In this document: piece after piece, positions 16,899 through 25,043 of the stretch
Layout: each line of letters begins with the position of its first letter
How positions within the stretch are numbered: the stretch's first letter is position 1
From: Blautia hominis
GTDB lineage: Bacteria > Bacillota > Clostridia > Lachnospirales > Lachnospiraceae
DNA length: 64,000 nt
NCBI GenBank assembly: GCA_002270465.1
Contig: NQOF01000001.1
Span: forward strand, 808,501 to 872,500
Reading direction: 5' to 3'
The notes under the pieces: model-generated
What the model was told of the DNA's origin: nothing
Seen by the model: only the letters and a program-made list of their open reading frames with translations
The model's database searches: none
Translations under genes and position numbers: made by a program

Positions 16899-16927
16899 TT
16901 TACAAATAGTATTTAAAACTATATAAT
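16899..16927 (+). promoter_or_regulatory. Promoter of the DUF1836 gene
   Basis: TTTACA (16899-16904), 17-base spacer, TATAAT (16922-16927), leaving a leader of only about a dozen bases before the start codon at 16947. Confidence 0.6.
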
Positions 16928-16946
16928 AGAGCGTAGAGGTGATGAG

Positions 16947-17543
16947 ATGACAATTGATACAAAAGACATGCTGAACAGTATTCTGGCTAGTATTTCCCGC
17001 ATTGACTATATAAAGCCTGAGGAAATTCCGGGCATTGATTTATATATGAATCAGGTAACCACATTCATGGAGAGTCAACTGGCCGCTTCCAAGCGCCACA
17101 CGGACGACAAGATCCTGACCAAAACCATGATAAACAACTATGCCAAGAACGACCTTCTCCCCCCGCCGGTGAAGAAGAAATACACAAAAGAACATTTGCT
17201 GATGCTGACCTTTATTTATTATTTTAAAAACATTCTGTCTATCAGCGATATCCAGGTTCTTCTGGGGCCGCTCACCGAAAAATACTTCAATCATAACGGT
17301 GAGATGAGCCTGACGGACATATATGAAGAGATCATGCACCTGGAGCTGAAGCAGATAGACCCTTTGACAAAGGACATTGTCCGCAAATACAAGATGGCTT
17401 GTGATTCCTACGAAAATGCAGAGGAAGAAAACCAGGATTTTCTAAAAAAATTCGCGTTTATCTGTATGCTCAGCTTTGACGTATATCTGAAAAAACAAGT
17501 GATTGAAAAACTCATTGATGACATGGCCGAACCAAAAAAATAG
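16947..17543 (+). CDS. DUF1836 protein (probable helix-turn-helix regulator)
   Basis: 198-residue DUF1836 protein. The family has a MerR-like N-terminal winged helix; here TKTMINNYAKNDLLPPPVKKKYTKEHL (residues about 58-84) resembles the DNA-recognition part of MerR proteins, followed by an all-helical domain. A GAGGTGATGAG site precedes the ATG. No neighbour explains its target; it is transcribed alone between pcrA and a bidirectional terminator. Function unknown beyond likely DNA binding. Confidence 0.8.
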   Translation: MTIDTKDMLNSILASISRIDYIKPEEIPGIDLYMNQVTTFMESQLAASKRHTDDKILTKTMINNYAKNDLLPPPVKKKYTKEHLLMLTFIYYFKNILSISDIQVLLGPLTEKYFNHNGEMSLTDIYEEIMHLELKQIDPLTKDIVRKYKMACDSYENAEEENQDFLKKFAFICMLSFDVYLKKQVIEKLIDDMAEPKK

Positions 17544-17607
17544 TAAAAAGCACGCTCCGCACACATGCTGTGGCTTCAGTGCTTTCCAACGTCACAGACA
17601 ATCAAAA

Positions 17608-17646
17608 TGCTGCTTTAGGGGACAGGCCCCAAAGCAGCATTTTTAT
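17608..17646. terminator. Bidirectional terminator between convergent genes
   Basis: AATGCTGCTTTAGGGG pairs with CCCCAAAGCAGCATT around ACAGG, with a T run on the plus side and an A run on the other; serves the DUF1836 gene and the convergent ABC permease gene. Confidence 0.8.
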
Positions 17647-17649
17647 CTG

Positions 17650-18381
17650 TTATTCACTTTTCATCTTATGTCTGAACACCAGCACAGCTATCACGTCCAC
17701 CACAGCCGCATAGGCCAGCACCCATGTAAGTTCCGGCATGATCCTGCTGTATTCCCCTGCAAGCGCATATCTTCCCGCGTCCACAGCGTGCAGAAACGGA
17801 AGGCATTCAGCCAGCTTTTCAAACACACCGCCAACCATAGCCGGATCAAACCAGGTCCCGGAAAGCCATGCACTCAGGTTGGTGAGCAGTGCGCCGCAGG
17901 CACCGCCCACCTGTTTATCATTAAACACACTGCCGCACAACAGGCCAATTCCAATAAACAACAGTGCTGCCGGTATGGAGACCAACACAGTCAGCAGAAT
18001 ATTGAAACTGGGGGAAAGTCCGAGGATCATTGCAGCCGCAAAACATATCAATACCTGTACTACTGTCATTGGGATCAGCGGCAGCGTATAACCCGCAATG
18101 AAATCCCCTGCCCCCATTGGTGAGGCAAACAGCCGCATAATAAAGGAACTCGTTCTGTCTTTTGCAATGATCATACCGGAAAACAGCGATATAAATGACA
18201 TCCCAAACACAGCGATCCCCGGCGTCAGCTTATCTATCTGAAACATATCCACCGGAGCATTTGCCCCAATAAGAGACAAAAGCAGCAGCAGGATCACAGG
18301 AAACCCAATGCCGAATCCCAGGCTCGTTTTATCCCTCAGGATCTCCTTCGCGTTACGTGACGCAAATGCCATTGTTTTCAT
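17650..18381 (-). CDS. ABC-2 type transporter permease
   Basis: 243-residue ABC-2 permease with about six membrane segments (for example IGFPVILLLLLSLIGA and the C-terminal AYAAVVDVIAVLVF). It forms an exporter with the ATPase encoded directly upstream. Start at 18379-18381 follows GGAGGTGG and overlaps the ATPase stop by 4 bases (ATGA). Exporters of this form remove drugs, peptides or lipids; the substrate is unknown. The dedicated regulator upstream suggests a stress- or compound-responsive efflux system. Confidence 0.9.
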   Translation of the reverse strand: MKTMAFASRNAKEILRDKTSLGFGIGFPVILLLLLSLIGANAPVDMFQIDKLTPGIAVFGMSFISLFSGMIIAKDRTSSFIMRLFASPMGAGDFIAGYTLPLIPMTVVQVLICFAAAMILGLSPSFNILLTVLVSIPAALLFIGIGLLCGSVFNDKQVGGACGALLTNLSAWLSGTWFDPAMVGGVFEKLAECLPFLHAVDAGRYALAGEYSRIMPELTWVLAYAAVVDVIAVLVFRHKMKSE

Positions 18382-19109
18382 GATATACCACCTCCTCTGC
18401 ACAACACAACAAACGCTTCCTCAAATGTTTCCTTACCCGCCTTTTTTGTCAGTTCTTCTGCTGTCCCCACAGCAAAAAGCCTGCCCCCGGCCATAATACC
18501 GATCCTGTCGGAAAGATTCTCCGCCTCCTCCAGATAATGGGTGGTTAGCACCACTGTCACTTTCCCCTTCAATTTTTCAATCATGTCCCACAGTTCCCTT
18601 CTTGCCAGCACGTCAAGCCCCAGTGTAGGTTCATCCAGAAAGAGAATTTCCGGTTCTGAGATAAGCGCCATAGCAATAGAAAGCCGTCTCTGCCACCCTC
18701 CGGAAAGCATCCTGGCCTTTTTTCCCGCAATTTCCCCAAGACTGCACCTCTCTATCATATCCTTTGCCTTAGCACCAGCCTCCGCTTTTCCGATCCCGTA
18801 AATACCGCAGACAAACTCTAGATTTTCCCGCACGGTCAGATTGGGGGCCACTGCTGTCTCCTGGGGGGAAAGATTGATTTTTCCCTTCACCTTCATAGGT
18901 GCAGTCACCACACTGTCCCCCAAAAGATGAGCGTCTCCCCCGCTGGGCGCAGTGAGGCAGGATAACATTTTGATGGTGGTTGTTTTTCCCGCTCCATTGA
19001 CACCCAGAAGTGCAAATAACTCTCCCTGTTCCACAGAAAGACACAGGGCGTCCACAGCGGTCACGTCCTTATATTTCTTTGTCAAATGATTCGTCTCGAT
19101 AGCCTTCAT
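18378..19109 (-). CDS. ABC transporter ATP-binding protein
   Basis: 243-residue ATPase with Walker A GVNGAGKTT, signature LSGGWQRRLSIAMAL, Walker B ILFLDEPTLGLD and the switch His in VVLTTHYLEEA. It energises the permease encoded downstream. The ATG at 19107-19109 has a GGGAGG site. The gene starts inside the last 41 bases of the regulator gene, so the three genes form a coupled operon. Confidence 0.93.
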   Translation of the reverse strand: MKAIETNHLTKKYKDVTAVDALCLSVEQGELFALLGVNGAGKTTTIKMLSCLTAPSGGDAHLLGDSVVTAPMKVKGKINLSPQETAVAPNLTVRENLEFVCGIYGIGKAEAGAKAKDMIERCSLGEIAGKKARMLSGGWQRRLSIAMALISEPEILFLDEPTLGLDVLARRELWDMIEKLKGKVTVVLTTHYLEEAENLSDRIGIMAGGRLFAVGTAEELTKKAGKETFEEAFVVLCRGGGIS

Positions 19110-19533
19110 CAAATCTTCCTCCCTTTTCCAGGATCTCTTTTGCCAACGTCATAAAAACTTCCGTCTTCACCATGGCAAGCCCCTGTTCTTCATCCCCAAG
19201 TATCAGAAGACTGTCCCCGGGTTTGATCCGAAAAATATCCCTCGCTTTTTTAGGTATGACGATCTGTCCCCGCTCCCCAACATTTACAGAACCAAATACA
19301 TGTTTTCCCTTTGGCGGTATCTGAAGTCCCTCTTTTTTTGCCTGGTAATTCACCAGATTATCTAAACTTACCCCATACAGCTCGGCAAGCGCCATGGTAT
19401 TATCCAAATCCGGCATCGTCTCCCCGCTCTCCCATTTCGCCACTGCCTGGCGGGAAACTCCTATTTTCTCGGCTACCTCCTCCTGGGAGTAACCCCTCTG
19501 TTTGCGCAGTGTATTCAAATTCGCAGAAATCAT
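19069..19533 (-). CDS. XRE-type regulator fused to an AbrB domain
   Basis: 154-residue protein with an N-terminal Cro/C1 helix-turn-helix (residues about 4-58, NLNTLRKQRGYSQEEVAEKI) and a C-terminal SpoVT/AbrB swapped-hairpin domain (about 80-125, GERGQIVIPKKARDIF). Both bind DNA, an architecture common in Clostridia beside ABC exporters. It is the first gene of the operon and overlaps the ATPase gene, so it most likely autoregulates the exporter. A GTG three codons upstream is also possible, but ATG at 19531-19533 has better spacing from AAGGAG. Confidence 0.88.
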   Translation of the reverse strand: MISANLNTLRKQRGYSQEEVAEKIGVSRQAVAKWESGETMPDLDNTMALAELYGVSLDNLVNYQAKKEGLQIPPKGKHVFGSVNVGERGQIVIPKKARDIFRIKPGDSLLILGDEEQGLAMVKTEVFMTLAKEILEKGGRFDEGYRDESFDKEI

Positions 19534-19703
19534 ATTTTTCACACTCCTTTCTATCCAGTATAATCCCTGAATCCATATAGTTCTACCAATCTGTCTTAAC
19601 AGATCCTGTTATTTTCAGTTGCCTTTTTAACAAAAAAAGGAAAGGTATGGGAAGACTGCCCAAATCTCAGCAGCCTCTCCATGCCTCTCCCATATCCCTA
19701 AAT

Positions 19704-20375
19704 CTACCCGTATATCTCCGGATGCTCTCTCAGGATCTTTTCTGCCAGTTTCTGGCTCTCAATACAGACCTCATCCATGATCCGATCCACATCGGGAAAT
19801 CTCCACAAGCCCATATAGGACTTAAAGATCACGTCCGGTATGCTTCCCTCCATCATCTCCAGGCTGTCATCATAGAGCACCAGTGTCCGCTCCATACTGA
19901 CGGAAATAAAATTGCCGTACCATCCCATCTTCTCCGCTTCCTCATCAGACAGATCCTGTCTGTAATTGTCACGGATACTCATATAAGTCTCCACGCCTGA
20001 CTTAGCTATCACATCAAGCAGTATGTCATTGCGCAGTATATCTCTGTAGAAGGCCTCATATTTTTCTGAGGATAACACCATGTAATTCAGATTGACCAGA
20101 AGCCCGGAGTATAAGATGGGGTTTCTGTGCCGGTTCACATACATTTTTGCAAAGGCAGCAAACCGGTGGTACATCCGCTGTACAATCTCCAGCGCAATGT
20201 CACGTTTTGTCTTAAAGTGATAGGCTACCAGCCCCAGACTCACATCCGCGGCAGCCGCAATCTGCCGCATACTTGTCTTTTCATATCCTTGCTCTATAAA
20301 AAATTTCCGGGATACGTTCAGAATCTCTTCTTTCTTGTTTTCCTGTTTTTTCCCTTCCCCTGCAGCTGCTCCCAT
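19704..20375 (-). CDS. TetR-family transcriptional regulator
   Basis: 223-residue TetR protein with an N-terminal HTH (VSRKFFIEQGYEKTSMRQIA then AAADVSLGLVAYHFKTK) and a helical ligand domain. The start at 20373-20375 is chosen because a GAGGA site precedes it and the gene's promoter (TTGACT 20439-20444, TATTAT 20416-20421, 17 bases apart) lies downstream of the more 5' in-frame codons, which therefore cannot be translated. It lies just after the cupin/flavoprotein/permease operon on the same strand but behind a separate promoter. It is the obvious candidate to bind the palindromes in that operon's promoter (inference). Confidence 0.88.
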   Translation of the reverse strand: MGAAAGEGKKQENKKEEILNVSRKFFIEQGYEKTSMRQIAAAADVSLGLVAYHFKTKRDIALEIVQRMYHRFAAFAKMYVNRHRNPILYSGLLVNLNYMVLSSEKYEAFYRDILRNDILLDVIAKSGVETYMSIRDNYRQDLSDEEAEKMGWYGNFISVSMERTLVLYDDSLEMMEGSIPDVIFKSYMGLWRFPDVDRIMDEVCIESQKLAEKILREHPEIYG

Positions 20376-20415
20376 AAATATTTCCTCGACTTTTCTTAAA
20401 TATTCCAGCACTCCC

Positions 20416-20444
20416 ATAATAGCAGTCCTGTTTTTAGAAGTCAA
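20416..20444 (-). promoter_or_regulatory. Promoter of the TetR gene
   Basis: TTGACT and TATTAT with a 17-base spacer. No copy of the palindrome found in the 24.1-kb promoter is visible here, so autoregulation through the same site is not supported. Confidence 0.6.
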
Positions 20445-20611
20445 CCATTATTGTCCACTTTCCACCTCTTTACTGCCCCTGCGTTACTGTTCACTCCGCA
20501 ATGTCATTTAGTTAAATTTCATGGTTAGATTCCTTAAGGGGATCTACCGCAGCTGCGCATCCCCCACAAACGCACAAAAGACCGGGCAACAACTGTTTTT
20601 TCTGCCCTGAA

Positions 20612-20650
20612 TCGGAAAATCTCCCTGCCTCGGCAGAGAGATTCCCGCTT
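20612..20650 (-). terminator. Probable terminator of the cupin/reductase/permease operon
   Basis: GGAATCTCTCTGCC pairs with GGCAGGGAGATTTTCC around GA, with a short T run; lies about 35 bases past the last stop codon of the operon. Confidence 0.5.
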
Positions 20651-20683
20651 GATCCTTTATTTCAGCCAAATGCTTGTATTCTC

Positions 20684-21385
20684 TTACTTGCAGCTGCAGT
20701 CTATGGCATCATTCGGACAGTTCATGGCACAGCGTCCGCACTCCAGACATCCAAAATGTTTGATCTCATATTTGCCGTCAGCCGTAGGATGGATCACATC
20801 CTCCATACAAGCCTCCTCGCAGGTACCACATCCTACACAGCGCTCCTGATCGATCACATAAGCCCAGGGACGTACTTCCGCACCGCCGAAACAGAAACGC
20901 AGGCGGCAGACAATATCATCATCCGGAAGGTGGAAGATCTCGCCTTCTCCGCTGTCCAGTATGAATATGCGGAACATATCCAGGTCTTTCCTGTACAGTG
21001 CCTTGGTCCCGGGATTCAGCTCCCAGTATTTTGTATAAATCTCCGGATGTTTTTCAGGTTCAATCTCTGTCACATGGGCACTCAGCCTGACACTTGCAGA
21101 TAAGCGTTTCACCGTATCGCGGATAATGGTCCCCACCACGTAAGGATTTTTCTGAAGCTCATAATACACGGGTTTTCCCTTTGCAATACCGATATAAAAG
21201 TTGCCTGCATCATCCAGATAGTGCACCTCCAGACCTCTGGCTGTAGGCATTTTCCCATCGATCGCAGTTGTGCCGAACACCATATAGCCCACTTCATGTA
21301 CAAACTGAAAGGCTGCGTTTTTTATTTCTTCATTGGAACTTTCTTCTGTCAGCCCCAAAGCCGGAGCCGGATTAAAATCTGACAT
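20684..21385 (-). CDS. Flavin split-barrel / 2[4Fe-4S] ferredoxin fusion reductase (second copy)
   Basis: 233-residue protein. Residues about 15-165 form a pyridoxamine-5'-phosphate oxidase-like FMN split barrel; the C-terminus carries two ferredoxin clusters, CVGCGTCEEACMEDVIHP and CLECGRCAMNCP. This layout suits transfer of ferredoxin electrons to an FMN that reduces a small substrate, but the substrate is unknown. The start at 21383-21385 has a GGGAGG site. It is the last gene of an operon with an APC permease, a paralogous fusion protein and a cupin; the two fusion proteins are clearly related but differ along their length, so they may form a heterodimer or act on different steps (inference). 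Confidence 0.85.
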   Translation of the reverse strand: MSDFNPAPALGLTEESSNEEIKNAAFQFVHEVGYMVFGTTAIDGKMPTARGLEVHYLDDAGNFYIGIAKGKPVYYELQKNPYVVGTIIRDTVKRLSASVRLSAHVTEIEPEKHPEIYTKYWELNPGTKALYRKDLDMFRIFILDSGEGEIFHLPDDDIVCRLRFCFGGAEVRPWAYVIDQERCVGCGTCEEACMEDVIHPTADGKYEIKHFGCLECGRCAMNCPNDAIDCSCK

Positions 21386-21423
21386 TATAATTCCTCCCAA
21401 TCACGTTTTATCTTTGGTATCCT

Positions 21424-22758
21424 CTATGCTTCCTCGTAGCTTACCTCAATCTCCACCTTATGGAACTTCTGGCGGATCAACGGGTAAATACATGCAACAG
21501 CCAGATAAACTAAAATTCCAATCACATAATTCATGTGGATTTCCAGACATTCATAGTATACAAATGCCGCGCTGACAATGGCACCCATCACACATAAAAA
21601 TGTGTATAACTTGTCATTGATATGGAACTGAGAGCGCTTCCAAATCTCCGGTATTTTCTTAGGCATAGTGATAATTGCCAGGCACAGGATAACCTGTACA
21701 CAGTTAGCCAAAGTATTTCCGATATTTGCAATGTCTCCCACATTCATGCCGCTCAATATAATAACAGAGCAGAGCACATAAATGGTCAGGATGATATAAT
21801 GAGGCGTACCGAATTTTTCATTACGTTTCGCAAAGATCTTAGGCCACCAGCCGTCCTCTGCAGCCTGTGCGATAGGCGCCTGCAGCCATCCCAAGTTCGC
21901 GTTCAGGGATGTGACCAAAGCCACCATGGCACCGCCCACGATGAAGAATATGTACAGCGGGGTAGGCAGGATTTCCCTTGCCACCTTAGAAAGGTTCTGA
22001 CCGGCTACATGTTCAACCGGGAACACACCTGCTGCAACTACACCGACACCGATGTACAGAAGTGTAACGATCACAGTACCCACAACAATACAAAACGGAA
22101 TATCTTTTTTCGGATTCTTTGCCTCGCGGCTCATATTGATAATAAAGGTTGCGCCGCTGGTCGCCATGGACAGCAGTGCTGCTGCGGACATCACACCTGT
22201 AAATCCGCTTGTAAAGAACTGGTTCTCATCAAAATACCCCGGTTCCAGATGGATAATACCAAACCCTGTAAACACAAGCAATGCGATAACCAGAATGATC
22301 ACCAATGCATACTGTACTTTTGCCGCCACCTGGATACCGCAGAGATTCAAAACCACAAATATGGTCAGGATCGCAAAAGCAACCAGCTTGCCGTTAATCT
22401 CCGGAAATGCAGAGAGCACGTAGTCTGCAAAAGATGCGGAATACATAGTCGCACCGAAGAAATAACTGACAAATACCACAGAATACAAGCCCGCAAACCA
22501 CTTGCCGCCGAACATAGCCGCCTGCGTATAAAAACCGCCGTTCATACGGATCGTTCCTGATAAGAAGAACTGCGGCAGAGCCACAATGGTCACCATAACC
22601 GCACAGATAATATAAGACAGGACAATAGAACGTCCCGTAATTCCAATGGCAAGGCCTGTCATTGTCATAACACCGCCGCCGATCACGTTGCCGATCGCAA
22701 TCGCAAGCAGATCACCGCGGCCTAAACTTTTTGAACCATCAGCATTTGTTTTAGCCAT
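21424..22758 (-). CDS. APC-superfamily amino acid/polyamine permease
   Basis: 444-residue secondary transporter with about 12 membrane helices. The N-terminal GNVIGGGVMTMTGLAIG is the glycine-rich unwound helix typical of APC transporters, and the later SREAKNPKKDIP is the usual cytoplasmic loop. It probably imports (or exchanges) an amino acid, amine or related compound across the cytoplasmic membrane. It lies between the two flavin/ferredoxin genes with gaps of about 30-40 bases, so uptake and reduction of the same compound is a reasonable inference. It could also be an exchanger releasing the product. Confidence 0.9.
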   Translation of the reverse strand: MAKTNADGSKSLGRGDLLAIAIGNVIGGGVMTMTGLAIGITGRSIVLSYIICAVMVTIVALPQFFLSGTIRMNGGFYTQAAMFGGKWFAGLYSVVFVSYFFGATMYSASFADYVLSAFPEINGKLVAFAILTIFVVLNLCGIQVAAKVQYALVIILVIALLVFTGFGIIHLEPGYFDENQFFTSGFTGVMSAAALLSMATSGATFIINMSREAKNPKKDIPFCIVVGTVIVTLLYIGVGVVAAGVFPVEHVAGQNLSKVAREILPTPLYIFFIVGGAMVALVTSLNANLGWLQAPIAQAAEDGWWPKIFAKRNEKFGTPHYIILTIYVLCSVIILSGMNVGDIANIGNTLANCVQVILCLAIITMPKKIPEIWKRSQFHINDKLYTFLCVMGAIVSAAFVYYECLEIHMNYVIGILVYLAVACIYPLIRQKFHKVEIEVSYEEA

Positions 22759-22789
22759 AATTTTTCACCTCTCACACGCATCCCAAACC

Positions 22790-23473
22790 TCAAGTTTCCC
22801 CTTTTTCCTTCAAACGGCAGATCAGTGCCGTGTCTGCCTGCGGACATTTGGTGTAACAGATACCGCAGTCGTCGCAGTCCATCTCTTTTATGTAATATTT
22901 CCCGTCTTCCTTCTGATGGATGGCACGCTCTACACAGTTTTCCTGACAGACCCCGCAGCCCACACATTCCTCTGTAATGCGGTAGGTCATAGGTCTTATC
23001 TCTTCCCCGCCAAACGCAAAACGCAGGCGGCGTATTCTCTCGTTGGCATACAGGTGGAAGATTTCCCCTTCCCCTCTGTCAATTTTATAAAGTGCCACGA
23101 TATCAAAATTTTTCCGGTACATTTCTTTTGTGCCGGGATTTAATGTAAAAAATTCATCCCATACCGCCTGGTCTTTTGTCTCGCTGACCCAGGCACTCAG
23201 ACGCAGGGAATACCGCTCGTCGATCAGCGTATTCATCACAAGCTGAGGACGTCTGCAAAGCTGTTCATATGTGGGTTTTCCCTTGGATGTCATAAAATAC
23301 AGATTTCCATCGCTCAAACGGTTGAAATCCAGGATCCTGTTTTCAGGCTGTCCCTCATTCACCGTTGCCGCAGGCATAAAACGAATCTTTCCGATAAGCG
23401 CAAATGCCTTCTCCCTTATTTCCTCCATGGAATCAGCATCCGTAAGGCCCCATAAAATCTCTTTTTCTTCCAT
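22790..23473 (-). CDS. Flavin split-barrel / 2[4Fe-4S] ferredoxin fusion reductase (first copy)
   Basis: 227-residue homologue of the last gene in the operon: FMN split-barrel region (about 10-160) and C-terminal clusters CVGCGVCQENCVERAIHQ and CDDCGICYTKCP. Shared landmarks with the second copy include LNPGTKEMYRK (LNPGTKALYRK) and GEGEIFHL. Start ATG at 23471-23473 is 9 bases after AAGGGG; an ATG two codons upstream is too close. It follows the cupin gene by 17 bases. Reduction of an imported organic substrate is likely but unproven. Confidence 0.85.
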   Translation of the reverse strand: MEEKEILWGLTDADSMEEIREKAFALIGKIRFMPAATVNEGQPENRILDFNRLSDGNLYFMTSKGKPTYEQLCRRPQLVMNTLIDERYSLRLSAWVSETKDQAVWDEFFTLNPGTKEMYRKNFDIVALYKIDRGEGEIFHLYANERIRRLRFAFGGEEIRPMTYRITEECVGCGVCQENCVERAIHQKEDGKYYIKEMDCDDCGICYTKCPQADTALICRLKEKGET

Positions 23474-23490
23474 ACGCATGTTCCCCTTGT

Positions 23491-24003
23491 CTACTTTCCC
23501 TCTCCTACCTCAATAAACTTTCCGCCAATATTCTTTACGATCTTGCCGGCCTGCTCTCTCACATATTCACTGGTGAGCAGAATGGTCATAAAGCAGTGAG
23601 GACGGATGATCTTTTTATAAACGATCGGACAGTGTTTTACCCCTGCCGGACAGTAGATACATGTGTTTTTCGTAATGGTGTAGGGTTCTCCGTCAATATA
23701 AAAATCCGCTTCCCCCCACACTGCGTTGATGTCATCCCCCACGCCGTTGTAATTCGGCATGAAAAATACCAGCTCATCCACATCATGAACATGTTCATCC
23801 ACATAAGGATTCTTATTGGGAATCTCATAGAACCAAGACAGGCTCATGTTCACCTTACAATCCGGAAACAGATCCGAAGAGCTGTATGTCTGCCCCAGTG
23901 TTCTTCCCGTCTTGATATCTCCTTTGTCGTCCCTTACATCGTCCATGACCGGCGGTACATAATCCGGAGAAATGATCAGATGCTCCCATTTCCTATTACC
24001 CAT
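23491..24003 (-). CDS. Cupin-fold protein of unknown function
   Basis: 170-residue protein, first gene of the operon. It looks like a cupin: EHVHDVDELVFF carries two His and a Glu in a metal-binding arrangement, followed by a GEADFYIDGEPYTI strand pair and YCPAGVKHCP as the second cupin motif. Start at 24001-24003 follows GGGAGG by 7 bases; earlier in-frame ATGs lack a site. It may be an enzyme (isomerase, lyase or decarboxylase) or a ligand-binding sensor. I do not recognise a named family. Confidence 0.7.
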   Translation of the reverse strand: MGNRKWEHLIISPDYVPPVMDDVRDDKGDIKTGRTLGQTYSSSDLFPDCKVNMSLSWFYEIPNKNPYVDEHVHDVDELVFFMPNYNGVGDDINAVWGEADFYIDGEPYTITKNTCIYCPAGVKHCPIVYKKIIRPHCFMTILLTSEYVREQAGKIVKNIGGKFIEVGEGK

Positions 24004-24080
24004 TTTTTTACCTCCCATATGCAGCGCTTTCCCGGTGTGCACTTCCGGAAAAGAGCTGGAATTTAATTGCCTTCTCTTTC

Positions 24081-24096
24081 ACTGTACGCGTTCAGT
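24081..24096. promoter_or_regulatory. Second operator-like palindrome
   Basis: ACTGTACGCGTTCAGT, nearly the same as the palindrome inside the promoter 35 bases away and located just downstream of the expected transcription start. Paired sites suggest cooperative repression. Confidence 0.55.
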
Positions 24097-24110
24097 CGAA
24101 TCTTGTCTAT

Positions 24111-24139
24111 ATTATACTGAACATGTTCAGTGGTGTCAA
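24111..24139 (-). promoter_or_regulatory. Consensus promoter with operator in the spacer
   Basis: TTGACA (24134-24139) and TATAAT (24111-24116), both perfect, with a 17-base spacer. A perfect 16-bp palindrome ACTGAACATGTTCAGT (24116-24131) fills nearly the entire spacer. A protein bound there would exclude RNA polymerase, so the cupin-reductase-permease operon is probably off until an inducer is present. The TetR-family gene just past the operon is the likely repressor. Confidence 0.8.
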
Positions 24140-24170
24140 GTAAAACACTGCCTTTTTATTTCACTAAAGT

Positions 24171-24344
24171 ATATATGGGTTACTGATCACAGGCCACTGT
24201 ACCGGGAGGCGTTTTCATACCAAAAGCATGAAAATCCCGAGTTAGCCAGCGCCAAAATGCAATTTATTGCATTTTGTACCCTAAAGGGCAGAACTGTGCA
24301 TCGCGAAGCGCGTTGTTGGACACGAGATGAACAGTAACATATAT
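24171..24344. repeat. Palindromic intergenic repeat, copy R1
   Basis: Outer inverted ends ATATATGGGTTACTGATCA and TGAACAGTAACATATAT. Inside are two hairpins: one with GTTTTCAT..ATGAAAATC, the other AAAATGCA..TGCATTTT. The second hairpin has the same position but a wholly different sequence from copy R2. Confidence 0.75.
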
Positions 24345-24514
24345 GGGTTATTGTTCACAGGCCGCTGTACCGGGAGGCATTTTCATGCCAAAAACATGAA
24401 AATCCCGAGTTAGCCAGCGCGATATGGGGCAGAATGCTCCATATCTATGCATCGCGAAGCGCGGTACTGTGCAAAGAGCTGCGTTTTTAGTATACTGTGA
24501 ACAGTAACATATAT
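24339..24514. repeat. Palindromic intergenic repeat, copy R2 (tandem to R1)
   Basis: Starts with the shared ATATATG and GTTATTGTTCACAGGCC, ends CTGTGAACAGTAACATATAT. Inner hairpins are GGCATTTTCATG..CATGAAAATCCC and GATATGG..CCATATC, followed by CATCGCGAAGCGCG. Confidence 0.75.
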
Positions 24515-24555
24515 GGTGCCTCCCGTCCCCGTCGGAAGTTTTTTTAATAGCTGAA

Positions 24556-24590
24556 TGCAGAAAGGCCGGAACTTTTTTCAAAGTTCCGGC
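24556..24590. terminator. Strong hairpin at the 3' side of the YerC-like gene
   Basis: AGGCCGGAACTTT and AAAGTTCCGGCCT form a near-perfect stem with a small loop just downstream of the minus-strand gene. Confidence 0.55.
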
Positions 24591-24599
24591 CTCATCTTT

Positions 24600-24914
24600 T
24601 TATTCTTCTGTTTCATCTTTTTTGTTGGCTAATCTCTCAAAGACCATCTCATAACCGTCATTGCCATAATTCAGGCTTCTGTTTACACGGCTGATCGTAG
24701 CTGTGGAAGCTCCTGTCTTCTCAGAGATATCCAGATATGTTCTCTTATCCTTCAGCATCTTGGCAACCTCAAAGCGCTGTGAAAGGGAAAGGATCTCATT
24801 TATTGTACACACATCCTCAAAAAAGAGATAACACTCTTCTCTGTTCTTTAAACTGAGGACAGCATCAAACAGGGAGTCTACTGCCTCCGTATGAATTTTC
24901 TTGCTCATATACAT
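24600..24914 (-). CDS. TrpR-like protein, YerC/YecD family
   Basis: 104-residue TrpR-superfamily protein. The helix-turn-helix is visible as YLDISEKTGASTATISRVNRSLNYG after LSLSQRFEVAKML. The family is widespread in Firmicutes; it probably binds DNA, but its targets are poorly described. The ATG used has an AAGGAG 5 bases upstream; an ATG two codons later is also possible. It stands alone between the repeat pair and the PHP phosphatase gene. Confidence 0.88.
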   Translation of the reverse strand: MYMSKKIHTEAVDSLFDAVLSLKNREECYLFFEDVCTINEILSLSQRFEVAKMLKDKRTYLDISEKTGASTATISRVNRSLNYGNDGYEMVFERLANKKDETEE

Positions 24915-25043
24915 ACATTCTCCTTATTGTTTAGTTTTCACCCCAAGTGTAGTAACACATCACCCGTATATATAGTAGCACACTAAAATTTTAAAGTAAA
25001 GCAGTCTTGTGCGATTTTTTTGCACTAAACTATTAAATTTTTA

